Numbered from the stretch's first letter, positions 8,738 through 17,388 are shown. The stretch: 47,847 bases of DNA from JBMNUM01 sp050946275 (GCA_050946275.1 JBMNUM010000015.1:1-47847), one strand, 5' to 3'. Notes: generated by a model not told the origin, from the sequence alone. Numbers and translations: made by a program.

Positions 8738-8800
8738 AATTACCACACCTCGCAAATCGAATGCGCGATTCCTGCATGCATTTTGCGAGGTGTGGTAATT
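8738..8800. repeat. Long-stem hairpin, 19-bp perfect arms
   Basis: AATTACCACACCTCGCAAA (8738-8756) and its exact complement (8782-8800) enclose a 25-base loop. The loop contains CGATTCCTGCA, which recurs in the loop and stem base of a different hairpin at 27226-27268. It is too long and T-poor for a typical terminator of the ABC gene. The rest of 8699-8971 holds no gene that I can see. Confidence 0.75.
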
Positions 8801-8971
8801 TGCGAGCTTGATTCTCGGTCTGGGCGGCCCGGCTCTTTCGCAGCCGAAACTCATCCCCGAAATCTCGAATTTCTCCCCATTGGCCGGGGCTTGGCGTTGT
8901 ATGATGTTTCCGCGCCCCTCGCGGGCGCCGAAACACAGCAGACAAACGCAACACGAGATGCGAGTAACACC

Positions 8972-9997
8972 ATGAGAAACAGAATCATCCTATTCGGGGC
9001 CACCGGCACGCTCGGCCTGTACGTCGTCGACCGCCTCTGCGCCGTGCTCAACCGCACGGAGTGGGAGGTCATCCTCGTTGGCCGGCGCAAGGAGATGCGC
9101 TTCTTCGACCGGTACTTCCCGCTGATGCGCTACAAGGCAATGGACATCACCGATTGGGATAGCTTCTACGAGCTTCCCTGGGAGAACGTCTACGCCGTCA
9201 TCGACCTCGCCGGCTCCTCGCCGATGCACATGGCCGGGTACGACCCGCGTGAGTACATCACGCAGAACATGATGGGCGCGCTCAACATCGCGGAATACGC
9301 GCGCATGACCGATTGCGACCGCATCATCTACGCGCAGGACGCCTGCGACCTCGACGGATACCGCGGTTCGCGCGAGCCCCTGCCCGACGATGCCCCCGTG
9401 CGCCCGCCGCTGAAGGGCGACCACGCCGTGTACGCCACGACGAAGATCGCCGCCGCGCAGGTCTTCCGCGCATACGAGGCCGAGTACGGGATCCTGTCGT
9501 TCATCCTCCGCACCCCCACGGTGCTGTGCTACATGCCCGACTCCAAGCACCTCTACGATGGCGGCAAGCCGTCCATCCGCTCGTACAGCTATCTCATCCG
9601 GCGTGCGAAGGCCGGTGCGGCGCTCGACCTCTGGGGCGATCCCGACAGCAAGCTCGACGTCCTCTACGTGAAGGATTTCTGCCAGATGGTGGAGCTGGCC
9701 CTGCTCGCCGAGCGCCACGTGGGCGGGACGTTCAACGTCGGATCCGGCACCGCCGTCACGTTCGGCGACCTGGCGGGCCATATCGCGCGGGAGTTCTCGC
9801 CGCTCGGACATCTCTCGGAGGTCGCCCTGCGCCCCGATTGCCGCGAGGACCTCGACTTCGTGCTCGATATCTCGAGGGCGCGCGAGGAGCTCGGGTACGA
9901 GCCCCGCTACGACGTCCGCAGCGCGCTTGAGGATTACAAGCTCGAGATGCGCCTCAACCGCTTCGCCGACTTCTTCCACGAGAAGCTCGCGAGATAG
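8972..9997 (+). CDS. NAD(P)-dependent epimerase/dehydratase family protein
   Basis: A 341-residue extended short-chain dehydrogenase of the nucleotide-sugar epimerase type. The NAD-binding FGATGTLGLYV motif (GxxGxxG) lies at 8-18. The usual Tyr-x-x-x-Lys catalytic pair appears as YATTK in AVYATTKIAAAQ, and the preceding serine position is occupied by a DACDLDGY context. A DVLYVKDF block and GGTFNVGSG match the substrate-end segments of the family. The start ATG 8972 was chosen because the glycine motif should begin within about ten residues; the frame is open upstream but not family-like. The ribosome site is weak. No glycan cluster surrounds it, so the substrate is unknown. It converges on the carboxylesterase, and both share the terminator at 10048. 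Confidence 0.85.
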   Translation: MRNRIILFGATGTLGLYVVDRLCAVLNRTEWEVILVGRRKEMRFFDRYFPLMRYKAMDITDWDSFYELPWENVYAVIDLAGSSPMHMAGYDPREYITQNMMGALNIAEYARMTDCDRIIYAQDACDLDGYRGSREPLPDDAPVRPPLKGDHAVYATTKIAAAQVFRAYEAEYGILSFILRTPTVLCYMPDSKHLYDGGKPSIRSYSYLIRRAKAGAALDLWGDPDSKLDVLYVKDFCQMVELALLAERHVGGTFNVGSGTAVTFGDLAGHIAREFSPLGHLSEVALRPDCREDLDFVLDISRAREELGYEPRYDVRSALEDYKLEMRLNRFADFFHEKLAR

Positions 9998-10047
9998 GGG
10001 AGGGTGCGCTTCTGCGGGCGCGTGCGTCCGCGACAAGGCACGTAAGT

Positions 10048-10077
10048 AATCGACCCCCTTCGAAAAGGGGGTCGATT
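10048..10077. terminator. Bidirectional intrinsic terminator
   Basis: AATCGACCCCCTT and AAGGGGGTCGATTT pair around a short CGAA loop, with T-rich sequence following on the plus strand. It sits between the convergent epimerase and carboxylesterase genes. Confidence 0.8.
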
Positions 10078-10135
10078 TCTGTCATCCGAATGAGTTTTCC
10101 GAAAGGCGTCGCCAAATCGCGCTAGGCGCAATCCG

Positions 10136-11527
10136 TCAGGCGAGCACCACGCGGTCGTCCTCGCTCTCGTAGGCCGGCCACTCCGGCATCTCCGCGCAGC
10201 GGGGGTCTCCCGTGCGGACGAAGCTGATGAACGCCGAGCTGAAGCTCCTCATGAGGTCCGCCACGTTCTCCTCGCTCTCGCCGCGCATCGCCGGATCGTA
10301 GGCCCACTGCTCGAAGTCGCCGAACAAAAACGGCAGGTCGATGCAGTGGCTGCTCCCCAGATGCGGCGCCTTTGACTTGTAATCCATGCGGTAGGCGAAC
10401 GACGTGTCGAATCCCGCGGCGAGGCGAGCGCCGGGCTCGTGGAACAGGCGGTTCGAGAAGATGCGCACCATGCGCTCGTACGGGTCGTTGATGAACGAGA
10501 AGCGCTCGAGCGCCTCGCGGCCGGCGCCATTCGTGAAGCCGTCGGCCATGGCGGTCAGTCCCGCCTCGTCCATGCCGAGGATCATATCCCGCATGCGGGA
10601 GATGAAGAACGAGCACTCGTCCGACGTGATGCCATCGAAGAGCGGCACATCGGCACCCGACACCTCGATGGCGCGGCCGATGAGGTCGCGGGGGAGGAGT
10701 CCCTCCTCGACGCAGGGCATGAACGAGATGCCGACGCGCTCCGATTTGCGTGCGACCGCCCACTGCGCCTCGATGACGCGCTCGCATGGCACGTCGAGCA
10801 CCTCCGCCGGGTCGTCGAGCCCGAGCTCCGCGATGAGCGACGCGGCCAGCTCGTCGGCCATATCCAGCTCGATGGGGCCATCGCCCGGCGCCGAGAGGAG
10901 CGCGAGTTTCTTGAAGCACCCGCGCAGCTCGGGCAGCCCCGCCAGCGCGAGCGCGAACCAGGCTCCTGCCGATTGCGCCGCGATCGTGATCTGCTCCGGG
11001 TCGCCGCCGAAGTCCGCGATGTTGTCGCGCACCCACGAGAGTGCGGCGATGAGGTCGTGCAGCGGGAGGTTGTCGCGTGCGACGCCGGGGAGGTGCAGGT
11101 TGCCCAGCGCGCCCAGACGGTAGTTGGCGCCCACGAAGACGATGTCGCCGCGGGACGCGAGCAGCGCGCCCTCGTATTCGGGCGCCGACGCGCTGCCGGT
11201 CGTGTAGCCGCCGCCGTGGATCCACAGGACCACGGGCCGCTTTCCCTGCGTGTCGGGCGTGCAGATGCTGAGGGTGAACGCGTCCTCGCGCTGCTCCAAG
11301 ACGACCTTCTGCCCGTCGAGGCGGGCCTTGTAGGGGCCGGGGAACTGCGGGAAGGCGGGGCCGACGCCGGTCGCGTCGAGCGTTCCCTCCCACGATGGCG
11401 CGGGGCCCGCCAGCGCGAGCCTGCGCTCCAGCGAAGCATACGGGACGCCGCGGAACACCATGGCATCTCTTCTCCAAACTCCCTCGAGTTTGCCCTGCGC
11501 ACAGGTTGCGATCGGGTTCTCGGCCAT
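10136..11527 (-). CDS. Type-B carboxylesterase family alpha/beta hydrolase
   Basis: A 463-residue member of the carboxylesterase/para-nitrobenzyl esterase family. The oxyanion-hole HGGG is at 104-107. The nucleophile elbow reads AAQSAGAW with serine about 186; the family usually has GESAG, so the first glycine and the glutamate are replaced by Ala and Gln. The acid residue is probably Glu in SDECSFF, and the catalytic histidine is in GSSHCIDLPFLF. There is no signal peptide, so it is cytoplasmic. The start ATG (11527) follows AAAAGGAG on the minus strand. Sequence predicts an active ester hydrolase; the physiological ester is unknown. It is divergent from the aldehyde dehydrogenase across a 270-bp AT-rich spacer. 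Confidence 0.9.
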   Translation of the reverse strand: MAENPIATCAQGKLEGVWRRDAMVFRGVPYASLERRLALAGPAPSWEGTLDATGVGPAFPQFPGPYKARLDGQKVVLEQREDAFTLSICTPDTQGKRPVVLWIHGGGYTTGSASAPEYEGALLASRGDIVFVGANYRLGALGNLHLPGVARDNLPLHDLIAALSWVRDNIADFGGDPEQITIAAQSAGAWFALALAGLPELRGCFKKLALLSAPGDGPIELDMADELAASLIAELGLDDPAEVLDVPCERVIEAQWAVARKSERVGISFMPCVEEGLLPRDLIGRAIEVSGADVPLFDGITSDECSFFISRMRDMILGMDEAGLTAMADGFTNGAGREALERFSFINDPYERMVRIFSNRLFHEPGARLAAGFDTSFAYRMDYKSKAPHLGSSHCIDLPFLFGDFEQWAYDPAMRGESEENVADLMRSFSSAFISFVRTGDPRCAEMPEWPAYESEDDRVVLA

Positions 11528-11797
11528 GATGTCTCCTTTTCTCGCACTACAGTTCCACTTGGCAGCGTTGCATCAAAAGAGCATTATACCGGCCACTACT
11601 TTCGTAAGACTCCGGAAGCGGCCTGAAAAGAACGCAAAAAAGGCCCATTCGAGTTTCATCGTGAACAAAAAAGTGTTTTTTCGTTCATTTGGAAGAACTT
11701 CCGTCGAAATCTCGCTCGAATGAGCTAAAGTATAGACGTTTGAACGGGACGCACCCGATGCGTCCAAAAGAAAGGGAATCGGCAAGAAAGGAACATC
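11528..11797. promoter_or_regulatory. Divergent AT-rich promoter region
   Basis: This spacer between the carboxylesterase (minus) and aldehyde dehydrogenase (plus) is much richer in A/T than its surroundings. It contains an imperfect inverted repeat (GAACAAAAAA at 11663 against TTTTTTCGTTC ending 11686) and TAAAGTATAGAC at 11726-11737, a plausible -10 region for the plus-strand gene. I see no confident -35 and no coding sequence. Confidence 0.45.
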
Positions 11798-13129
11798 ATG
11801 GCAGGAGATTTCGGTATTTTCGAGTCCGTCACCGAGGCCATCGAGGCCGCAGCTGAGGCACAGAAGGTCCTGAGGGACACCTCCCTCGAGGATCGCGAGA
11901 AGTACATCCAGGCTGTTCGCGACAAGGCTCTCCCCATTCTTGAGGATCTCTGCAAGATGGAGTTCGAGGAGACCGGCTACGGCCGCGTCGAGGACAAGAT
12001 GGGCAAGAACTTCGGCGCCCTCATGCTGTCCCCTGGCACCGAGGCCATCCCCACGGGCATCTATGCTTCTGAGAAGGGCCTGACGGTCGAGTACTATGTG
12101 CCTTACGGCGTCATCGGTGCTATCACCCCCGTCACCAACCCGATCGCTACCCCGTTCGGCAACGGCATCTGCTGCATGGCCGGCGGCAACACGGTCATCT
12201 TCAACGCGCATCCCAACGCGGTCAAGACCACCAGCTATGCCATCCAGCTGTTCAACCAGGCTGTTGTCGAGGCCGGCGGCCCGAACAACATCCTCGTTGC
12301 CCCGAAGGTCCCGACCATGGAGACCCTCGACGAGATCATGACCTCCCCGACCATCAAGCTGCTCGTCGGCACCGGTGGCCCGGCCATGGTCAAGACGCTG
12401 CTCAGCTCCGGCAAGAAGGTCGTCGCTGCCGGTCCTGGCAACCCGCCGTCGATCATCGACGAGACCGCTGACGTTGCTGCCGCTGCTGCTGGCATCACCG
12501 CTTCCTCGTCCTTCGACAACAACCTCCTCTGCATCGCTGAGAAGGAGCTCTTCGTCGTCGACGCCGTCTTCGATGAGTTCATGGCCGAGATGGAGAAGCT
12601 GGGCAACAAGATCGCCACGCGCGAGGAGGCCGACAAGCTCACCGACACCTGCCTCATCAAGCTGGACAACGGTGGCTACGCTGCCAACAAGAAGCACGTC
12701 GGCCACATGGCCAACACGATCGCCGCTGCCGCTGGCGTCGAGTGCGAGGGCGACCCGCGCCTCATCCTCTTCGAGGCTGCCTACGACGAGCCGCTGGTCC
12801 AGACCGAGCAGATGCAGCCGGTCATCCCGGTCGTCCGCTGCAAGGACTTCGACCAGGCCTTCGAGTGGGCTGTCCCGACGGAGCATGGCAACTGGCACTC
12901 CGCTTCCATCTGGACCGCTTACACGGATCGCGCCACCAAGTTCGGCAGGGCCATCAACACCACCGTCTTCGTGCAGAACGGCGGCACGATGAGCGCCTTC
13001 GGTCTGGGCGGCTCGGGCACCAACTCCCCGACCATCGCCACCCCGACCGGCGAGGGTGTCACCGGCCCGCAGTCCTTCCTGCGTCGTCGTCGCTGCTGCT
13101 TCGCTGGCGGCCTGAACTACATGGGCTAA
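11798..13129 (+). CDS. CoA-acylating aldehyde dehydrogenase (EutE/PduP-like)
   Basis: The 443-residue protein interconverts an acyl-CoA and its aldehyde with NAD(H). It lacks the N-terminal encapsulation extension typical of microcompartment PduP/EutE, so a free cytoplasmic form is likely. The catalytic cysteine is about 245 in SSFDNNLLCIAEKE, the motif that separates acylating from ordinary aldehyde dehydrogenases. AGGNTVIFNAHPNA and GTGGPAMVK are cofactor-binding blocks. ATG 11798 follows AAGAAAGGAA. Codon use is biased to GCT/GGT/TCC, suggesting high expression. With the next two genes it forms an acyl-CoA handling unit: reduction to aldehyde, or phosphorolysis to ATP. Chain length (C2 or C4) cannot be read from sequence. 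Confidence 0.92.
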   Translation: MAGDFGIFESVTEAIEAAAEAQKVLRDTSLEDREKYIQAVRDKALPILEDLCKMEFEETGYGRVEDKMGKNFGALMLSPGTEAIPTGIYASEKGLTVEYYVPYGVIGAITPVTNPIATPFGNGICCMAGGNTVIFNAHPNAVKTTSYAIQLFNQAVVEAGGPNNILVAPKVPTMETLDEIMTSPTIKLLVGTGGPAMVKTLLSSGKKVVAAGPGNPPSIIDETADVAAAAAGITASSSFDNNLLCIAEKELFVVDAVFDEFMAEMEKLGNKIATREEADKLTDTCLIKLDNGGYAANKKHVGHMANTIAAAAGVECEGDPRLILFEAAYDEPLVQTEQMQPVIPVVRCKDFDQAFEWAVPTEHGNWHSASIWTAYTDRATKFGRAINTTVFVQNGGTMSAFGLGGSGTNSPTIATPTGEGVTGPQSFLRRRRCCFAGGLNYMG

Positions 13130-13164
13130 TCTGCTTGAATAGCGGATTGAAAGCTTGTTAGACA

Positions 13165-13206
13165 AGGGCCATCGAGAGCTTCGTCGTTCTCGATGGCCCT
13201 CTTTTC
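13165..13206 (+). terminator. Intrinsic terminator after aldehyde dehydrogenase
   Basis: AGGGCCATCGAGA (13165-13177) pairs with TCTCGATGGCCCT (13188-13200), followed by CTTTTC. It lies between the aldehyde dehydrogenase and ptb, so the downstream genes are either separately promoted or reached by partial read-through. Confidence 0.85.
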
Positions 13207-13266
13207 GAGCCGGGGGAGTCCTCGGCTCGAAGCGTGAGAAGATTCATGTGATAGAGGAGTAAGAAT

Positions 13267-14175
13267 ATGGCAATCGAGAAATTCCAGGATATCGTCGAGG
13301 CCGTCAAGAAGATGGAGAAGAAGACGGTCATCGCCGTCGTCCAGGCTCAGGACGAGCACACGCTCGACGCTATCGTCAAGGCCAAGCATGACGGCCTGAT
13401 CCAGCCGGTTCTCATCGGCGACGAGGCCAAGATCCGCGAGATCATCACCGCCGAGGGCGCGAACCCCGACGAGTTCGATATCCGCGCTGCCGAGGACGAG
13501 CCCGCGGCTCTCAAGATCGCCACCGATCTGGTCAAGGCCGGCGAGGCCAACGCCATGATGAAGGGCAAGCTGCAGACCGGCGACTTCATGCGCGCCGTCG
13601 TCAAGGACGACGAGATGAAGCGCGGCGGCCTCATCTCCCTCGTGGGCTTCTACGAGATGCCCGGCTACCACAAGCTGTTCGCCGTGTCCGACATGGGCAT
13701 GAACACCTACCCGGACCTGGACGGCAAGAAGGCCATCCTGACCAACGCCGTCGAGCTCATGCATGCCATGGGCATCGAGGAGCCGAAGGTCGCCTGCCTG
13801 TCCGCCGTCGAGAAGCTGAACCCGAAGATGCCGGATGCCGTGGATGGCGATGCTCTCAAGCAGCAGAACCTCAACGGCGAGATCACCGGCTGCATCGTCG
13901 AGGGCCCGATCTCCTTCGACCTCGCGATGGTCGATGGCGCTGCCGCTGCCAAGGGCTATGAGAGCCCCGTCGCCGGCGATGCCGACCTGCTGCTCGTCCC
14001 GGACATCGTCTGCGGCAACGTGCTGGTCAAGTGCCTCACCGAGTTCTCCGGTGCCGATACCGCCGGCATCATGGTCGGTGCCCGCGTCCCGCTGGTCGTG
14101 ACCTCGCGTTCGGCCAAGGCCTCGGACAAGTACTACTCCATCGCCCTGACCGCCTTCGTCGGCCAGAGCTACTAA
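13267..14175 (+). CDS. ptb: Phosphate butyryltransferase (phosphate acyltransferase)
   Basis: The 302-residue protein has normal Ptb length and belongs to the phosphate acetyl/butyryltransferase family, converting butyryl-CoA plus phosphate to butyryl-phosphate and CoA. Family features are the VLIGDE strand near 50, the ANAMMKGKLQTGDFMRAV substrate-binding segment, AVSDMGMNTYPD, and the C-terminal ARVPLVVTSRSA block. It is the short type without the N-terminal DRTGG domain of long Pta. ATG 13267 has GAGGAG upstream. The butyrate kinase gene begins 100 bases downstream, matching the classical ptb-buk operon. Other short- or branched-chain acyl-CoAs are also possible substrates. Confidence 0.93.
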   Translation: MAIEKFQDIVEAVKKMEKKTVIAVVQAQDEHTLDAIVKAKHDGLIQPVLIGDEAKIREIITAEGANPDEFDIRAAEDEPAALKIATDLVKAGEANAMMKGKLQTGDFMRAVVKDDEMKRGGLISLVGFYEMPGYHKLFAVSDMGMNTYPDLDGKKAILTNAVELMHAMGIEEPKVACLSAVEKLNPKMPDAVDGDALKQQNLNGEITGCIVEGPISFDLAMVDGAAAAKGYESPVAGDADLLLVPDIVCGNVLVKCLTEFSGADTAGIMVGARVPLVVTSRSAKASDKYYSIALTAFVGQSY

Positions 14176-14274
14176 ACCGGGTAAGCTCGGAGGGCCGGGG
14201 CCAAGTGCTCCGGCCCACCGTTTGAAGATGAGTCGAGGGATGCTCCTCCGGCTCATTAGATGAAAGGAAAGCAC

Positions 14275-15387
14275 ATGGCAGACACTTACAAGATTCTTGC
14301 CGTCAACCCCGGCTCGACCTCCACGAAGATCGCCCTCTTCGAGAACGAGGAGATCATCTTCAACAAGAACGTGACCCACGAGGCCTCCAAGCTCGAGGAG
14401 TTCCCGGCGGTCCAGGACCAGCTCGGCTTCCGCAAGGAAGAGGTCGAGGCTGCAGTCAAGGAGGCCGGCGTTGACCTGGCCGACATCGACATCTTCGTCG
14501 GTCGCGGCGGCGGCCTGCACCCGCTTCCCGGCGGCACCTACGTCGTCGACGACATCCTGCTGCGCGACGCCGCCATCGGTGTTCCCGGCCAGCATCCGGC
14601 ACAGCTCGCCTCGCAGATCTGCGCGAAGTTCGTCGAGGAGTACGGTGGAGAGGCTTACATCGTCAACGCCCCCGACACCGACGAGTTCGAGGAGATCGCC
14701 CGCTTCACCGGCATCAAGGGCGTGTATCGCCAGTGCCATGAGCATACGCTCAACCACAAGGAGATCGGCATTCGCTACTGCAACGCGAATGGCAAGAAGT
14801 ACAACGAGTCCAACCTCATCATCGCCCACATCGGTGGCGGCATCTCCGTTGTTGCCCACAAGCAGGGCCGCATGGTCGATGGCAACGACATCATCAAGGG
14901 CGAGGGCCCGATGACCCCGACGCGTGCCGGCTCGCTGCCCACCATCACGCTGCTGAAGATGGCCTTCTCCGGCGAGTACACCGAGAAGGAGCTCAAGACC
15001 CTGCTCACCAAGAACAGCGGTCTCGTCAGCCACCTCGGCACCTCCGATGGCCGTGAGGTCGAGGCCATGATCCAGGATGGCAACACCTACGCCGAGAAGG
15101 TCTACAACGCGATGATCTATCAGATCGCCAAGCAGATCGGCGAGTGCGCCGCAGTGCTCAAGGGCAAGGTCGACGGCATCGTCCTGACCGGTGGCATGGC
15201 CCACAGCAAGCGCCTTGTCTCCACGCTGACCGAGTACGTCGAGTGGATCGCCCCCGTCACCGCCATGCCCGGCGAGTACGAGATGGAGGCCCTTGCGGCC
15301 GGTTGCCTCCGCGTCAAGCGCGGCGAGGAGGAGGCCCAGCACTACACGGGCAAGCCCTTCTGGGATGGCATCGACGAGCTCAAGTAG
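14275..15387 (+). CDS. buk: Butyrate kinase
   Basis: Encodes 370 residues, the usual Buk length. It belongs to the ASKHA acetate/butyrate kinase family and makes ATP from acyl-phosphate and ADP. The phosphate-1 motif VNPGSTSTKIALF is near residue 10, GRGGGLHPLPGGTY and HIGGGISVVAHK are conserved active-site blocks, and GEGPMTPTRAGSLP and LTGGMAHSKRL follow in order. Of two in-frame ATGs I prefer 14275, because AAAGGAAA lies 5 bases upstream and overlaps the earlier ATG at 14260. With ptb it gives substrate-level phosphorylation from acyl-CoA. The strong codon bias shared with ptb and the aldehyde dehydrogenase suggests an abundant central-metabolism protein. Confidence 0.94.
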   Translation: MADTYKILAVNPGSTSTKIALFENEEIIFNKNVTHEASKLEEFPAVQDQLGFRKEEVEAAVKEAGVDLADIDIFVGRGGGLHPLPGGTYVVDDILLRDAAIGVPGQHPAQLASQICAKFVEEYGGEAYIVNAPDTDEFEEIARFTGIKGVYRQCHEHTLNHKEIGIRYCNANGKKYNESNLIIAHIGGGISVVAHKQGRMVDGNDIIKGEGPMTPTRAGSLPTITLLKMAFSGEYTEKELKTLLTKNSGLVSHLGTSDGREVEAMIQDGNTYAEKVYNAMIYQIAKQIGECAAVLKGKVDGIVLTGGMAHSKRLVSTLTEYVEWIAPVTAMPGEYEMEALAAGCLRVKRGEEEAQHYTGKPFWDGIDELK

Positions 15388-15412
15388 TTCCGCCGTTTTC
15401 CAAACGGCGGAA
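15388..15412 (+). terminator. Hairpin directly after buk
   Basis: GTTCCGCCGTTT and AAACGGCGGAAC pair around TCC immediately after the buk stop codon. There is no T-run, so it may be an mRNA 3'-end stabiliser rather than a terminator. Confidence 0.5.
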
Positions 15413-15460
15413 CGGGCTGCCGCTGCGAGGCATCCCAGCACGCCGATTAGGCATTCAACG

Positions 15461-15493
15461 AAGACCCCGTGTGCGAGAGCACTACGGGGTCTT
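15461..15493 (+). terminator. Terminator of the AAGACCCCG family
   Basis: AAGACCCCGT (15461-15470) pairs with ACGGGGTCTT (15484-15493). The same design recurs after groEL (26560) and, modified, after the giant gene (41958), suggesting a recurring terminator module. Confidence 0.7.
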
Positions 15494-15544
15494 CGCGTCT
15501 GTGCGGTTCCGCATATCGCCGTGGTTTGTCGGCTGGGTTCCCCT

Positions 15545-15599
15545 GGGTCGGCTAAAGCCGACCCGACCTTCGCTGAATAAGCGCCACCGGCGCTTATTC
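15545..15599. repeat. Two tandem perfect hairpins
   Basis: GGGTCGGCT/AGCCGACCC (15545-15564, AA loop) and GAATAAGCGCC/GGCGCTTATTC (15575-15599, ACC loop) stand 10 bases apart. They occupy part of the 443-base gene-free stretch between buk and the nucleosidase gene. The function is unknown. Confidence 0.6.
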
Positions 15600-15620
15600 C
15601 GGGCGCTCGGTCCCCGCTGT

Positions 15621-15756
15621 CTCTACGAACGATCCCAGGCTCCTTAGTTTTGTTTTTTCGACCGCACTGCTCTTGTTGACGTTACGAACGATCCCGGGTT
15701 CCTCGCGGTTGTTGCTGCGGCCGCGCCGCTGCCTCTGCGAACGATCCCGGGCTTTT
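15621..15756 (+). repeat. Three-copy direct repeat with CGAACGATCCC core
   Basis: The core CGAACGATCCC occurs at about 15626, 15685 and 15738, each time within a longer similar context (T-C/G-T-A/G-CGAACGATCCCGGGNT). Spacings are 59 and 53 bases. It lies upstream of the MTA/SAH nucleosidase gene. No coding potential is seen. Confidence 0.6.
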
Positions 15757-15830
15757 CGTGCTTGAGTGTGGCAAGATGGTTGGGACAGTTTTGACCGGGT
15801 CAGATCTGTCCCACCGATAAGGAGGTTGTC

Positions 15831-16529
15831 ATGAAGATCGGCATCATCGGTGCCATGGACCATGAGGTGGCGCTCTTGAAGGAGCGTCTGGAGGACGCAT
15901 CCGTGCGCGAGGCGGCGGGCATGCAGTTCTGCTCCGGGTTGCTCGGCAAGCATGAGGCGGTCGTTGCCAAGAGCGGTATCGGCAAGGTGAACGCCGCCGT
16001 GTGCGCGCAGGCCATGATCGACCTGCTCGACGTGACGCATGTCATCAACACGGGTGCGGCAGGGTCGCTCGACGCATCGATCGACATCGGCGACATCGTC
16101 GTGTCGACCGACGCCGTCTATCATGATGTCGATGTCACGAACTTCGGCTATGCGCCGGGGCAGGTCCCGCGCATGGAGCCGACGTTCCCGGCAGATCCCG
16201 TCCTCACGGAAGCCATTGCGGCCAGCGTTGCCGCGGTCGTGCCGGATATCCACGTGTTCCGGGGGCGCGTGCTCACGGGCGATCAGTTCGTGAGAACGGA
16301 CGAGGTGAAACAGCGCATCCGCGATCTGTTCGGAGGTCTATGCTGCGAGCAGGAGGGCGCTGCCATCGCGCAGACGTGCCGCATCAACGGGGTGCCTTTC
16401 GCAATCGTTCGCGCGATCTCGGACAAGGCGGATGGCAGCGACGCCATGAACTACGACGAGTTCGAGGTGATGGCAGCCGAGCGCTCCGCTCAGATCGTCG
16501 CCCACGCGCTGGAGATGCTGCCCGCGTAG
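15831..16529 (+). CDS. mtnN: 5'-methylthioadenosine/S-adenosylhomocysteine nucleosidase
   Basis: The 232-residue protein is the standard size for MTA/SAH nucleosidase, which removes adenine from methylthioadenosine, S-adenosylhomocysteine and 5'-deoxyadenosine and so relieves product inhibition of SAM-using enzymes. The N-terminus MKIGIIGAMDHEVALL contains the catalytic glutamate (12). NTGAAGSLD and the C-terminal ARAISDKADGSD carry the purine-binding region and the catalytic aspartate. GGAGG lies 6 bases before ATG 15831. A partial inverted repeat (GGGACAG ... CTGTCCC, 15782-15812) just upstream could be an operator. The adjacent region encodes radical-SAM Elp3 and a methyltransferase, both of which make its substrates. 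Confidence 0.95.
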   Translation: MKIGIIGAMDHEVALLKERLEDASVREAAGMQFCSGLLGKHEAVVAKSGIGKVNAAVCAQAMIDLLDVTHVINTGAAGSLDASIDIGDIVVSTDAVYHDVDVTNFGYAPGQVPRMEPTFPADPVLTEAIAASVAAVVPDIHVFRGRVLTGDQFVRTDEVKQRIRDLFGGLCCEQEGAAIAQTCRINGVPFAIVRAISDKADGSDAMNYDEFEVMAAERSAQIVAHALEMLPA

Positions 16530-16554
16530 ATCGCGCTTCCATAACGGAAAGTCG

Positions 16555-16602
16555 AAACCCCGCCCCCCAGCTGGCCTCTGGCCGGTCGAGGGCGGGGTTT
16601 TT
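16555..16602. terminator. Shared intrinsic terminator
   Basis: AAACCCCGCCCC pairs with GGGCGGGGTTT, followed by TTTTT on the plus strand. It lies between the convergent nucleosidase and Nudix genes. Confidence 0.85.
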
Positions 16603-16625
16603 CGTTCGGTTCTTGAGCGTTGCGG

Positions 16626-17270
16626 CTAGCCGCGCCAGGTCGCGGTGAGGTAGGCGTCCGCGACGATCTGCGCGTGGTCGAAGGCGAACCCGTCCGCCGA
16701 GACCATCTTGGCCCGCGGCGGCCCGAATCGCCTCGGCACCGGCTTGAACGCGCTGTGGAGGGTGGCCGAGTCGTTCTTCGCGGTGAGTTCGAGGTTTCCA
16801 TCGACGCGCTTGACGCGCACGTTGAACCAGCGCGCCTCGATGGCGTCGTCGCCAGCGATCACATCGACGTCCTCGTCCACGAGCGAGATGTACGCGCTCG
16901 TCACGGTCCATCCGCGCGGGTCGCGCCCCGGCGTGCTGTAGACACCGAGCTGCTCGAGCGGCAGGTCGGCGACGCCAGTTTCCTCCTCGAGCTCGCGCGC
17001 TGCGGCCGTCTCGGCGGTCTCGCCCTCCTCGACGAAGCCTCCCGGAAGCGCCCAGCACTCGAGGTACGGGTGGCCACCGCGCTTGATGAGCAGGATCTCG
17101 AGCTTGCGCGAGATGGAGTTCAACGAGTCCGCGAGCGTCTGGTTCGGGTCGTCATGGGGCTCCCTTACCAGCGCGATGTCGGCGGTGAGGGAGGGGTGGG
17201 GATAATCCTTCGGCTCGTATTGGGCGAGGAATTCGGCCTCGGTGAGGCCGTTGCGGTCGCGGAGTTCCAT
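16626..17270 (-). CDS. Nudix hydrolase
   Basis: A 214-residue protein with a perfect Nudix box at 77-99 (GGFVEEGE ... RELEEETG). PGRDPRGWTVTSAY downstream of the box resembles ADP-ribose pyrophosphatases and NrtR-type proteins. There is no obvious helix-turn-helix C-terminus, so I favour an enzyme over an NrtR regulator, but the C-terminal 70 residues are not assigned. Such enzymes cleave nucleoside diphosphates linked to another moiety using Mg2+ held by the box glutamates. The start ATG 17270 follows AAAAGGATGG on the minus strand. TATACT at 17306-17311 (minus) is a candidate -10. Confidence 0.88.
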   Translation of the reverse strand: MELRDRNGLTEAEFLAQYEPKDYPHPSLTADIALVREPHDDPNQTLADSLNSISRKLEILLIKRGGHPYLECWALPGGFVEEGETAETAAARELEEETGVADLPLEQLGVYSTPGRDPRGWTVTSAYISLVDEDVDVIAGDDAIEARWFNVRVKRVDGNLELTAKNDSATLHSAFKPVPRRFGPPRAKMVSADGFAFDHAQIVADAYLTATWRG

Positions 17271-17388
17271 GCTGCACCATCCTTTTCGGTTTGCGTGATG
17301 CTAACAGTATAGCCCGATGGGGAATATGAGTCTCAATCCCACATGAAAAGTGGGACGAAAAGCGACAGTCGCCAACTGCCTGCGATCG

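Noticed and set aside
5780..8854. A 1024-codon open frame on the minus strand opposite the ABC transporter
   Set aside because: Its product is a low-complexity Arg/Val/Glu/Asp-rich sequence with no motif. Such antisense frames are expected in GC-rich genes with strong third-position bias, and the plus strand encodes a clear ABC protein.
11663..11686. Rex (NADH-sensing) operator before the aldehyde dehydrogenase
   Set aside because: GTGAAC and GTTCA half-sites are present but the spacing is much larger than in Rex sites, and the A-tract explains the symmetry equally well.
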